From the NCBI GenBank assembly GCA_002297415.1, contig DBKZ01000024.1, positions 2,540-11,638 on the forward strand: a stretch of DNA of 9,099 nucleotides, given 5' to 3'. Positions 1 to 6,795 of the stretch are shown here, one piece after another (position 1 is the stretch's first letter; the number at the start of each line of letters is the position of its first letter). The notes under the pieces are model-generated. The model saw nothing but the letters and a program-made list of their open reading frames with translations. It was not told the DNA's origin and did not search any database. Both the position numbers and the translations under genes were made by a program. Source of the stretch: Ruminococcaceae bacterium UBA737 (GTDB taxonomy: Bacteria; Bacillota; Clostridia; Oscillospirales; Acutalibacteraceae).

Positions 1-22
1 ATAGTGGTGAATTTTAAGAAAT

Positions 23-29
23 GAGGTGA
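23..29 (+). promoter_or_regulatory. Shine-Dalgarno site of mraZ, fixing a TTG start
   Basis: GAGGTGA lies 6 nt upstream of the TTG at 36. The TGA at 27-29 is in frame with that TTG, so no upstream start is possible. The next residues (LYGGYQHTVDKKGR) match the normal MraZ N-terminus, so TTG at 36 is the only start that gives a complete protein. Confidence 0.8.
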
Positions 30-35
30 CGGTCT

Positions 36-461
36 TTGCTCTACGGAGGTTATCAGCATACAGTAGATAAAAAGGGCAGAGTCGCCATCCCTGCAAAGCT
101 TCGCGACGAATTGGGAGAAAGCTTTATGATTTGCCGCGGAATATACGGTAAGCGCTGTATATGCGTTTATTCTCTTAAAGAGTGGGACAGGCTTGTTGAA
201 AAGATAGGAAATCTTCCTTCGGCAAAGTCAAGCGTCGTTAAAAGATTTTTGTATGACGGAGCTTTCAATGTTGAATTTGACTCTCAGGGAAGAATTCTTA
301 TCCCGTCAGTACTGCGCGAATATGCTCAGCTTGATACAAGCGCTCATATAACCGGTATGGACACCAATCTTGAAATTTGGAATACAGAGCTTTGGAAAGC
401 AGAAAACGAACAGTACACTCCCGAATCCATCGCTTCTATTGTTGAGGAGCTGGATTTTTAA
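36..461 (+). CDS. mraZ: MraZ, transcriptional regulator of the dcw cluster
   Basis: MraZ is a DNA-binding protein of the SpoVT/AbrB (swapped-hairpin) fold. It is nearly always the first gene of dcw clusters and, in studied bacteria, represses or modulates its own operon by binding short direct repeats upstream of mraZ. The 141-residue length is normal for the family. Both family repeats are visible: DxxGR-type motifs at D11-R15 (DKKGRVAIP) and D82-R86 (DSQGRILIP), each starting one AbrB-like half. The start is a TTG at 36, supported by GAGGTGA 6 nt upstream and an in-frame TGA just before it. Only 35 nt of leader are inside the window, so the promoter and most of any operator are not visible. 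rsmH follows after 3 nt, which suggests co-transcription. Identification is secure; a regulatory role in this organism is inferred from the family. Confidence 0.96.
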   Translation: MLYGGYQHTVDKKGRVAIPAKLRDELGESFMICRGIYGKRCICVYSLKEWDRLVEKIGNLPSAKSSVVKRFLYDGAFNVEFDSQGRILIPSVLREYAQLDTSAHITGMDTNLEIWNTELWKAENEQYTPESIASIVEELDF

Positions 462-464
462 GAT

Positions 465-1385
465 ATGGAATTTAAACATAAACCGGTTCTGCTTGAAGAA
501 ACCTTAAATTCGCTCAATATCAAGCCCGACGGTATTTATCTTGACGGTACGGCCGGCGGAGCGGGGCATTCTCTTGAAATCGCAAAAAGACTTAAAAGCG
601 GAATGCTTATTGCTTTAGATCAGGACCCCGACGCGGTGAAAACCGCGGCAGAAAGACTTAAAGGTTATAATGCTAAGGTGATAAGAAGCAATTTCGTTAA
701 TATGGACAGCGTTTTAAATGAGCTTAATATAAAAGGGCTTGACGGAATTTTGCTCGATATCGGAGTTTCCTCTTATCAGCTTGATAACGGCGAAAGGGGC
801 TTTTCCTATAAAACCGACGCACCTCTTGATATGCGCATGAGTCAGAGCGGAAAAACCGCCGCCGACCTTGTGAATAATCTTTCGGTAAACGAGCTTGCCG
901 ATATATTTAAAAACTACGGCGAGGAAAAATTCGCTTACAGAATAGCAGACAGAATAGTTAAAAAGAGGGCGCAAAAGCCGATAAACACAACCGTTGAGCT
1001 TGCGGACCTGATAGCTTCAAGCGTGCCTGCCGCAGCAAGGAGAGACGGACACCCCGCAAGAAAATGCTTTCAGGCTTTAAGAATTGCGGTAAACGGCGAG
1101 CTTGACTGCCTTGAAACGGGAATTGATAAGGCTTTCAATCTCCTTAATAAAGACGGAGTTTTAAGTATAATCACCTTTCATTCTTTAGAAGACAGAATTG
1201 TTAAAAACAAATTTAAGGAATTTTGCACGGGCTGTATTTGTCCGCCCGATTTGCCCGTATGCGTCTGCCACAGAACACCTAAGGGCAAAATGCCGACAAG
1301 AAAGCCGATAACGGCAACTGTTGAAGAGCTTAACCAAAATCCGCGGAGCAGGAGCGCAAAGCTTCGCAGTATTATAAAAATCTGA
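465..1385 (+). CDS. rsmH: RsmH (MraW), 16S rRNA N4-methyltransferase
   Basis: RsmH uses S-adenosylmethionine to methylate N4 of cytidine 1402 (E. coli numbering) in the 16S rRNA decoding centre. It acts in the cytoplasm and is a standard second gene of dcw clusters. The 306-residue length is typical. Visible motifs are the N-terminal HKPVLLEE block (5-12), the SAM-binding glycine loop DGTAGGAGHS (27-36), the acidic ALDQDP strand end (50-55), DGILLDIGVSSYQLD (93-107) followed by RGFS and PLDMRM (120-125), and ITFHSLEDR (236-244). The conserved C-terminal basic tail contains RKPI (279-282) and RSRSAKLR (294-301). Five cysteines cluster at 254-268. A GAGGAG lies about 15 nt upstream, farther than ideal, so translation may be coupled to mraZ, which ends 3 nt before this start. 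Confidence 0.97.
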   Translation: MEFKHKPVLLEETLNSLNIKPDGIYLDGTAGGAGHSLEIAKRLKSGMLIALDQDPDAVKTAAERLKGYNAKVIRSNFVNMDSVLNELNIKGLDGILLDIGVSSYQLDNGERGFSYKTDAPLDMRMSQSGKTAADLVNNLSVNELADIFKNYGEEKFAYRIADRIVKKRAQKPINTTVELADLIASSVPAAARRDGHPARKCFQALRIAVNGELDCLETGIDKAFNLLNKDGVLSIITFHSLEDRIVKNKFKEFCTGCICPPDLPVCVCHRTPKGKMPTRKPITATVEELNQNPRSRSAKLRSIIKI

Positions 1386-1410
1386 CTGATAAAAAGGAAT
1401 GTTCAATAAA

Positions 1411-1881
1411 ATGGATAACATAAAATATTATAATGACAGTCTTGCTTATGATTTTGAAATGTTTATGCCTAAAGAAAAAAGAACACAAAAAACCGCGGAC
1501 ATCGTAAAAATGCCCGTAAGCAAAAACAGAACCTCAGCTAAAGCTAAATCGTGCAGAATGTCGGTTTCGGCTTTTGCTCTTGCGGCTTCGATTTTCGTGC
1601 TTGCGGCTCTTTGCGGAAATATATTTTTGCGCCTTAAGATAAATGAAGTAAACAGTCATATAAACAGTATCAAAAAAGAAATAAATGTGCTTGACAGTTA
1701 TAAGACAAGCTTAGAGGTTGACCTTGAAAGAAAAGTGTCGTATTATAATATTGAGCTTGAGGCAACTCAGCTCGGCATGAGCAAAATGGGCAAGGAAAAT
1801 GTCAAGTATATCAGGGTAAACGATAAAAACACGGCGGTCACCGAAAACGGAGAGACCGTCACATCGGACGCGAATCAATGA
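1411..1881 (+). CDS. ftsL: FtsL-like bitopic cell division protein
   Basis: This is the small membrane protein normally found between rsmH and the class B PBP gene. FtsL forms a coiled-coil complex with DivIC/FtsB that recruits and activates the FtsW-PBP synthase at the septum. From the ATG at 1411 (156 aa) there is a basic, low-similarity cytoplasmic N-terminus (about 1-50), one hydrophobic segment (about 52-73), then a heptad-like charged helix (about 74-110) and a conserved-looking ATQLGM motif (118-123) followed by VKYIRV, which resembles the FtsL/DivIC end. The tail after about 137 is polar and looks disordered. An alternative ATG at 1399 adds four residues, but AAGGA directly abuts it; the same AAGGA lies 12 nt before 1411, so 1411 is preferred though not certain. 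Primary sequence is weakly conserved in this family, so the call rests on position, topology and the C-terminal motif. Confidence 0.85.
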   Translation: MDNIKYYNDSLAYDFEMFMPKEKRTQKTADIVKMPVSKNRTSAKAKSCRMSVSAFALAASIFVLAALCGNIFLRLKINEVNSHINSIKKEINVLDSYKTSLEVDLERKVSYYNIELEATQLGMSKMGKENVKYIRVNDKNTAVTENGETVTSDANQ

Positions 1882-1913
1882 ATATATAAACAATAAAAAT
1901 AATATAAATAAAT

Positions 1914-1949
1914 ACGAGAGTCAAAAGGGATATCCGCGGCTCTCGTTTT
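1914..1949 (+). terminator. Possible weak terminator or attenuator hairpin before the PBP gene
   Basis: ACGAGAGTC (1914-1922) pairs with GGCTCTCGT (1938-1946) to give a 9-bp stem with one G-U pair and a 15-nt loop, followed by only four T residues (1946-1949). An alternative outer pairing joins AAATAC (1910-1915) with GTATTT (1953-1958). The stem is real in the sequence, but the short T-run and large loop make it at best an inefficient intrinsic terminator. It could instead be an attenuator or an mRNA processing/stability element separating mraZ-rsmH-ftsL from the downstream genes. The rest of the 113-nt gap is AT-rich, and I see no convincing -35/-10 pair. Confidence 0.35.
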
Positions 1950-1994
1950 CGAGTATTTAGTGCGGCAAGAAAAAACAAGGAAAGCGGTGTAAAA

Positions 1995-4247
1995 ATGGCT
2001 GTAAGACCGGGAAAGGAAATGCGGGGCAGAATTAAATTTACCATGATTGCGGTAATTTTATGTCTTACCCTTATTTCGTCATACAGTCTTGTAAATATTA
2101 TGGTCGTCAAGGGCGACGAATATCAGAGCATGGCGTCCGAACAGCAGCTTTATGATAATGTCGTTACAGCCCCGAGAGGAAATATTTACGATAAGAATAT
2201 GAAATTCTTAGCCAAAAGCGCCACCGCGTGGACTGTTTATATTACGCCGAACGGAATAAACAATCTTAAGGACGAAAAAAAGCAGGAAACCTTAAGAACG
2301 CTTATCGCAAAAAACCTTTCCGAAATTCTCGGAGAGGATTATAACGATATTTATGAAAAGACCAAGAAAAGAACCTATTATGTAACCGTAAAGAAAAAAA
2401 TCGAAAAGACGGTTGCCGATAAAATCCGCAAATTCATTTCGGATAACAGCGACCTTGAAATGACAAAATATGTCGGACTTGACGAAACCGTTAAAAGATA
2501 CTATCCTAACGATACCCTCGCGTCGACCGTAATCGGCTTTGTCGGGGACGATAATCAGGGACTTGCCGGTCTTGAAAGCTGGTATGATAACGAGCTTACA
2601 GGCGTTGCGGGAAGAGTTGTCGCGGCCAAAAACGCCAGAGGAACCGATATGCAGTTTACATATCAGAAATCCGAGGAGGCAAAGCAGGGCAATTCGATTG
2701 TAACTACTATTGACTCTTATATCCAGTATGTCGCTGAAAAATACCTTGACGAGGCGGTTGAAACCGAGCATGTTCAGGAGCGCGGAGCGGTAGTTGTAAT
2801 GAATGTAAATACCGGCGCAATACTCGGCATGGCGGTAAGCGACGATTTTAACCCTAATTCTGCTTTCACTCTTTCGGCCGCCGATCAAGCTAAGGTTGAC
2901 GCGGTTTCTGATACCGAAGAAAAAAATAAGCTTAAATCCGAGCTTTTAAACCGACAGTGGAGAAACAAAGCCGTTTCCGACACTTACGAGCCCGGTTCTG
3001 TTTTTAAAATATTTACGGCTGCCACCGCTTTAGAAGAAAACCTTATAAATGTTGACAGTAAATTCACTTGTAACCATACTTATGTTGTAGCAGGAAACCC
3101 ATATCACTGTCATAAGGCGGCAGGACACGGCTTACAGACGCTTCCTCAGGCAATTGCAAATTCCTGTAACCCTGCATTCATTCAGATAGGTCAGCTTATA
3201 GGAGCAGAAACATTTTCTAAATACTTTGAGGCGTTCGGACTTACTCAAAAGACAGGAATAGATCTCCCGGGTGAAGCAACCTCTTATTATCATAAGCTTG
3301 CCGATATGCACGCAACAGAGCTTGCGTCGTCCTCATTCGGTCAGACCTTTAATATAACTCCGCTCCATACTCTTACTCTTGCCGCGGCCGCGGTAAACGG
3401 CGGATATATCGTTCAGCCTCACTTGGCGGAAAAATTCCTTGACTCAGACGGAAAGGTTGTAAAAACCTTCTCAGATACCTATAAAAGACAGGTTGTTTCC
3501 GAAAGCACTTCGGCTACAATGCGCCAGTTACTTGAATATGTAGTTCAGAACGGCGCTAAAAACGGTCAGGTTGCAGGCTATAGGGTAGGCGGAAAAACCG
3601 GTACTTCCGAAAAGGTAGCAAAAATGCTTGAGCTTAATGTCAAGGGACTGTACATAGGCTCTTATGTAGGAATAGCTCCTATAGATAAGCCTGAAATCGC
3701 CGTTCTTGTTATGCTTGATGAGGCAATGGGCGGTCAGTATTACGGCGGCGCAATAGCGGCGCCTGTCGGCTCAAAGGTCATGGCTGAAATTCTTCCGTAT
3801 CTAGGATATGAGCCTCAGTATTCGGAAGAACAGCTTAAAAATATGTCGGTTTCCGTTCCGGAGCTTGTCGGAACGGATGTTGAAGCCGCAAAGCAGACCC
3901 TTGCAAACGCAAAACTTTCTTATAAGGTTATGGGAACGGGCGCAAAGGTCACAAAACAGCTTCCTGTTTCGGGAACTTCGGTTTATAAGGGCGGAACGGT
4001 AATACTTTATACAGATAATGAGGAAGAGGCTACGACTACCGTGCCTAATCTTATAGGTCTTACTGTTTCAGAGGTAAACGCGGCGGCTGCGGCGGCAGGA
4101 ATAAATGTTGAATTTTCGGGCAACACCGCATCGCCGGATCTTAAGGCTTACAGCCAGAGTATTAAAGCAGGAGAAACGGTGGCTTTAGGAAAGGTTGTAA
4201 CGGTTAATTTCAGGGAACAGGCAGAGGCAGATATAGCGGCAGATTAG
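1995..4247 (+). CDS. spoVD: Class B penicillin-binding protein (transpeptidase) with two PASTA domains, SpoVD/PBP2B type
   Basis: This is a D,D-transpeptidase that cross-links septal or cortex peptidoglycan as partner of the SEDS polymerase FtsW/SpoVE. The 750-residue protein has a short cytoplasmic N-terminus, one membrane anchor (about 15-38), and a class B dimerisation domain starting with RGNIYDKN (61-68). The transpeptidase domain carries S335-V-F-K338 (catalytic serine), S390-C-N392 and K534-T-G-T537. Two PASTA domains follow (about 617-673 and 681-739). A charged insertion (about 290-325) precedes the active serine. Cysteines 359, 372 and 391 lie near the active site. The ATG at 1995 is preceded by AGGAAAGCGGTG; an in-frame ATG at 2019 would also leave the anchor intact. 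This is the only class B PBP here, whereas B. subtilis has both pbpB (two PASTA) and spoVD (one PASTA), so whether it serves division, sporulation or both is open. The symbol is therefore provisional; the family is certain. Confidence 0.93.
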   Translation: MAVRPGKEMRGRIKFTMIAVILCLTLISSYSLVNIMVVKGDEYQSMASEQQLYDNVVTAPRGNIYDKNMKFLAKSATAWTVYITPNGINNLKDEKKQETLRTLIAKNLSEILGEDYNDIYEKTKKRTYYVTVKKKIEKTVADKIRKFISDNSDLEMTKYVGLDETVKRYYPNDTLASTVIGFVGDDNQGLAGLESWYDNELTGVAGRVVAAKNARGTDMQFTYQKSEEAKQGNSIVTTIDSYIQYVAEKYLDEAVETEHVQERGAVVVMNVNTGAILGMAVSDDFNPNSAFTLSAADQAKVDAVSDTEEKNKLKSELLNRQWRNKAVSDTYEPGSVFKIFTAATALEENLINVDSKFTCNHTYVVAGNPYHCHKAAGHGLQTLPQAIANSCNPAFIQIGQLIGAETFSKYFEAFGLTQKTGIDLPGEATSYYHKLADMHATELASSSFGQTFNITPLHTLTLAAAAVNGGYIVQPHLAEKFLDSDGKVVKTFSDTYKRQVVSESTSATMRQLLEYVVQNGAKNGQVAGYRVGGKTGTSEKVAKMLELNVKGLYIGSYVGIAPIDKPEIAVLVMLDEAMGGQYYGGAIAAPVGSKVMAEILPYLGYEPQYSEEQLKNMSVSVPELVGTDVEAAKQTLANAKLSYKVMGTGAKVTKQLPVSGTSVYKGGTVILYTDNEEEATTTVPNLIGLTVSEVNAAAAAAGINVEFSGNTASPDLKAYSQSIKAGETVALGKVVTVNFREQAEADIAAD

Positions 4248-4277
4248 TTAATTTTTAAAAAACGGATTTTCATTTTT

Positions 4278-4283
4278 AAGGAG
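4278..4283 (+). promoter_or_regulatory. Shine-Dalgarno site of murE, selecting the TTG start at 4292
   Basis: AAGGAG is a near-perfect ribosome binding site. Its last base overlaps the in-frame GTG at 4283, so that GTG cannot be its start. The in-frame TTG at 4292 is 8 nt downstream, an ideal spacing. There is no ATG in this frame near the conserved N-terminus. Confidence 0.75.
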
Positions 4284-4291
4284 TGTATATT

Positions 4292-5728
4292 TTGTTACTC
4301 AGCGAGCTTTACGGTACACAAAATCTTGACGGTAATTTAGAAATAACGGGAATAACCTGTAATTCAAAGCAGGTTAAAAAGGGCTATGCTTTTGTTTGCT
4401 TAAAAGGAGCGGCGTCCGACGGGCATAAATTTGCTTCCGACGCTGTTAAGGCGGGAGCATCGGTTATATTTGCCGAGCATGATACAGGCGAAAAAAATCA
4501 GATTATCGTTAAAGATACACATGAATGCTATTTTAAGCTTTGTTCCAAATGGTTTAACGAGCCTGCAAAAAAGCTTAAGCTTATAGGTGTTACCGGTACA
4601 AACGGAAAGACCTCCGTCACCTATATGATAAAGGCAATTCTTGAAAAAGCAGGTTATAATGTCGGTCTGATAGGCACTATCCATAATATGATAAAGGACA
4701 GGGTAATAGAGACCCATAATACCACTCCCGACGCTTTTACTTTAAACTCGCTTTTTGCCGATATGGTTGAAAGCGGATGCGAATATGCCGTTATGGAGGT
4801 TTCCTCGCATGCGCTCGATCAAAAGAGAATTTGCAATGTAACCTTTGAAGAGGCGCTTTTCACGAATTTAACGCAGGATCACCTCGATTACCATAAAACA
4901 ATGGAAAATTATCTGCTTGCTAAGAAAAAGCTTTTTAAAATGTGCAAAAAGGCAATTCTTAACAGCGACGATTCATATTATAATCAAATGGCACAGGGGC
5001 TTGACTGCCCCGTTATAACCTATTCCGCCTCGAACGATTCGGATTACAGCGCAAAGGGTATAAATTATCATCCTGCAGGCGTTGAATATGAGCTTGTTAC
5101 AAAGGGCTCGATAAATCATATTTCGGTTAATAACGGCGGAAGATTTACGGTTTATAATTCGCTTTGCGCGATAGTTGCGGCTATTGAGCTCGGAATTCCC
5201 GTTAAAACCGCGGCGGACGCAATAAAGGAGCTTCACGGCGTAAAGGGAAGGGCAGAGGTTGTGCCTACGGGTACGGATTATACCGTAATAATAGATTATG
5301 CCCACACTCCCGACGGTCTTAAAAACATTCTTTCAACCTTTAAGGAATGCAAAAAAAGCCGTCTTATAGTCCTCTTTGGTTGCGGCGGAGACAGAGATAA
5401 AACAAAAAGACCGATAATGGGTAATGTTGCGGTCCATAATGCCGATTATGTAATCGTTACAAGCGATAATCCGAGAACAGAGGACCCAGAGGCTATAATC
5501 AACGATATTTTAGAGGGCATAAAGGGTATTCATACTCCTTATAAGGTTATTGTCAACCGCAAAGAGGCTATAAAGTATGCTTTGTCAATCGCGAGAAAAG
5601 ATGATATAATAGTTCTTGCGGGTAAGGGACATGAAACCTACCAGATATTAAATTCGGGCACCATTCACTTTGATGAACGCGAAGTGGTATTTGAAGCCTT
5701 GAAAGAGCTGAAAGAAAAGGGAGAGTAA
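4292..5728 (+). CDS. murE: MurE, UDP-MurNAc-L-Ala-D-Glu:meso-diaminopimelate ligase
   Basis: MurE is the cytoplasmic ATP-dependent ligase that adds the third residue to the peptidoglycan stem peptide. Counting from the TTG at 4292 (478 aa, a normal length), the protein shows the N-terminal substrate domain with TCNSKQVKKG (22-31), the ATP-binding loop GVTGTNGKTS (99-108), NTTPD (143-147), EVSSHALDQ (169-177) and NLTQDHLDYH (192-201). K211 in LLAKKKLF fits the position of the carbamylated lysine. IDYAHTPD (334-341), FGCGGDRDKTKRP (362-374) and GKGHETYQ (444-451) are also present. The DNPR motif at 392-395 is the known signature of meso-DAP-adding enzymes; lysine-adding MurE enzymes differ there. 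An upstream GTG at 4283 would add three residues but overlaps the Shine-Dalgarno site. murE follows the PBP gene by 44 nt and precedes mraY by 2 nt. The DAP preference is inferred from the motif. Confidence 0.96.
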   Translation: MLLSELYGTQNLDGNLEITGITCNSKQVKKGYAFVCLKGAASDGHKFASDAVKAGASVIFAEHDTGEKNQIIVKDTHECYFKLCSKWFNEPAKKLKLIGVTGTNGKTSVTYMIKAILEKAGYNVGLIGTIHNMIKDRVIETHNTTPDAFTLNSLFADMVESGCEYAVMEVSSHALDQKRICNVTFEEALFTNLTQDHLDYHKTMENYLLAKKKLFKMCKKAILNSDDSYYNQMAQGLDCPVITYSASNDSDYSAKGINYHPAGVEYELVTKGSINHISVNNGGRFTVYNSLCAIVAAIELGIPVKTAADAIKELHGVKGRAEVVPTGTDYTVIIDYAHTPDGLKNILSTFKECKKSRLIVLFGCGGDRDKTKRPIMGNVAVHNADYVIVTSDNPRTEDPEAIINDILEGIKGIHTPYKVIVNRKEAIKYALSIARKDDIIVLAGKGHETYQILNSGTIHFDEREVVFEALKELKEKGE

Positions 5729-5730
5729 AT

Positions 5731-6771
5731 ATGGATAAGTATTATTCGGTTATAGCGGCGGTTATTGCATTTGCGGCTACAAGCCTGCTTGGGTATTCCG
5801 TAATACCGAAGCTCAGAAAGCTTCATATCGGACAGACGATTTTAGAGGACGGACCTAAATGGCACAAGAAAAAAGAGGGAACTCCCACAATGGGCGGAAT
5901 TATGATAATCTTCGGATTTCTTTTCGCCTTTGCGGTTTGTCTGATAATTTCGGCGGCGGCAAAAAAGCCTCTTGTTTCCGATTTTACTCCTGCACTCGAT
6001 ACCGTTAAATTATATGCAGGAATAGGAATGGCTTTCTTAATGGGAGCCATAGGCTTTGCGGACGATTTTATAAAAATCGTCAAAAAAAGAAATTTAGGAC
6101 TTACCGCAAGACAAAAGACCTTTTTTCAGATAATCGTATCAGTGCTTTATCTTGCAGTGCTTTATTTTGTCGGACATCTTGAATATACTTATATTCCGTT
6201 TGTCGGAAGCGTAAATATCACAAGCGGCGCAGGACTTCTTTTCTGGCCGATAGCTCTGTTTTTTGTTTACGGGTTTACAAATGCCGTAAACTTAACCGAC
6301 GGTCTTGACGGACTTGCAACCTCAGTAACCTTGGTTGTTTCCTGCTTCTTTATGATGGCGTCCGCGGCGTTTATGAGAGTTTCTCACGGATGGTACGGAA
6401 ATGTCGTTGCAGCGGCGCTTGCCGGCTCCTGCACAGGCTTTTATCTTTGGAATGCAAAGCCCGCAAAGGTGTTTATGGGCGATACAGGCTCTATGTTTTT
6501 AGGCGGTATGGTTGTGGCAATGTCATTTTCGCTTGATATGCCTATAATTCTTATCTTAGTTGGTATAATATATCTTGCCGAGGCTTTCTCGGTTATTTTG
6601 CAGGTAGCTTCCTTCAAGCTTACAGGCAAAAGAATATTTAAAATGGCTCCGCTTCATCATCATTTTGAAATGTGCGGATTTTCAGAAGAAAAAATCGTAT
6701 TCATGTTCTCGGGCGTGACCCTTGTTGCGGATATTGCCGCTTTCTTGATAGTTTTAGCTTCTTTTAAATAA
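5731..6771 (+). CDS. mraY: MraY, phospho-MurNAc-pentapeptide transferase
   Basis: MraY is the integral membrane enzyme that moves phospho-MurNAc-pentapeptide from UDP to undecaprenyl phosphate, making lipid I on the inner face of the membrane. The 346-residue length is typical, and about ten hydrophobic segments are apparent along the protein. Family motifs are clear: KKEGTPTMGG (47-56), the Mg-associated aspartates D111-D112 in GFADDF, LTARQK (124-129), NAVNLTDGLDGLA (184-196) with D190 and D193, FMGDTGS (248-254) with D251, and the APLHHHFE loop (306-313) with the three-histidine motif. The ATG is 2 nt after murE ends, with an AAAGGGAG Shine-Dalgarno site inside the end of murE, so the two are almost certainly co-translated. 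murD, which often follows mraY, is absent. Confidence 0.97.
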   Translation: MDKYYSVIAAVIAFAATSLLGYSVIPKLRKLHIGQTILEDGPKWHKKKEGTPTMGGIMIIFGFLFAFAVCLIISAAAKKPLVSDFTPALDTVKLYAGIGMAFLMGAIGFADDFIKIVKKRNLGLTARQKTFFQIIVSVLYLAVLYFVGHLEYTYIPFVGSVNITSGAGLLFWPIALFFVYGFTNAVNLTDGLDGLATSVTLVVSCFFMMASAAFMRVSHGWYGNVVAAALAGSCTGFYLWNAKPAKVFMGDTGSMFLGGMVVAMSFSLDMPIILILVGIIYLAEAFSVILQVASFKLTGKRIFKMAPLHHHFEMCGFSEEKIVFMFSGVTLVADIAAFLIVLASFK

Positions 6772-6795
6772 TTTTTTTCAGGAGGATAACAGACG

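Noticed and set aside
2292..2888. 198-codon open frame on the minus strand inside the PBP gene
   Set aside because: It is fully antisense to the dimerisation and early transpeptidase domain, has no family motifs or clear ribosome binding site, and the + strand protein is unmistakable. It is a shadow of the coding frame.
3052..3080. TTGACA (3052-3057), 17 nt, CATACT (3075-3080): a promoter-like pair inside the PBP gene
   Set aside because: The -35 is perfect and the -10 matches 4 of 6, but it lies in conserved coding sequence more than 1.2 kb before murE, and such matches occur by chance in a window this size. RNA 5'-end mapping would be needed to revive it.
4248..4291. T- and A-runs after the PBP gene, considered as a terminator
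   Set aside because: There is no GC-rich stem; only TTTTT/AAAAA self-complementarity. It reads as an AT-rich leader carrying the murE ribosome binding site.
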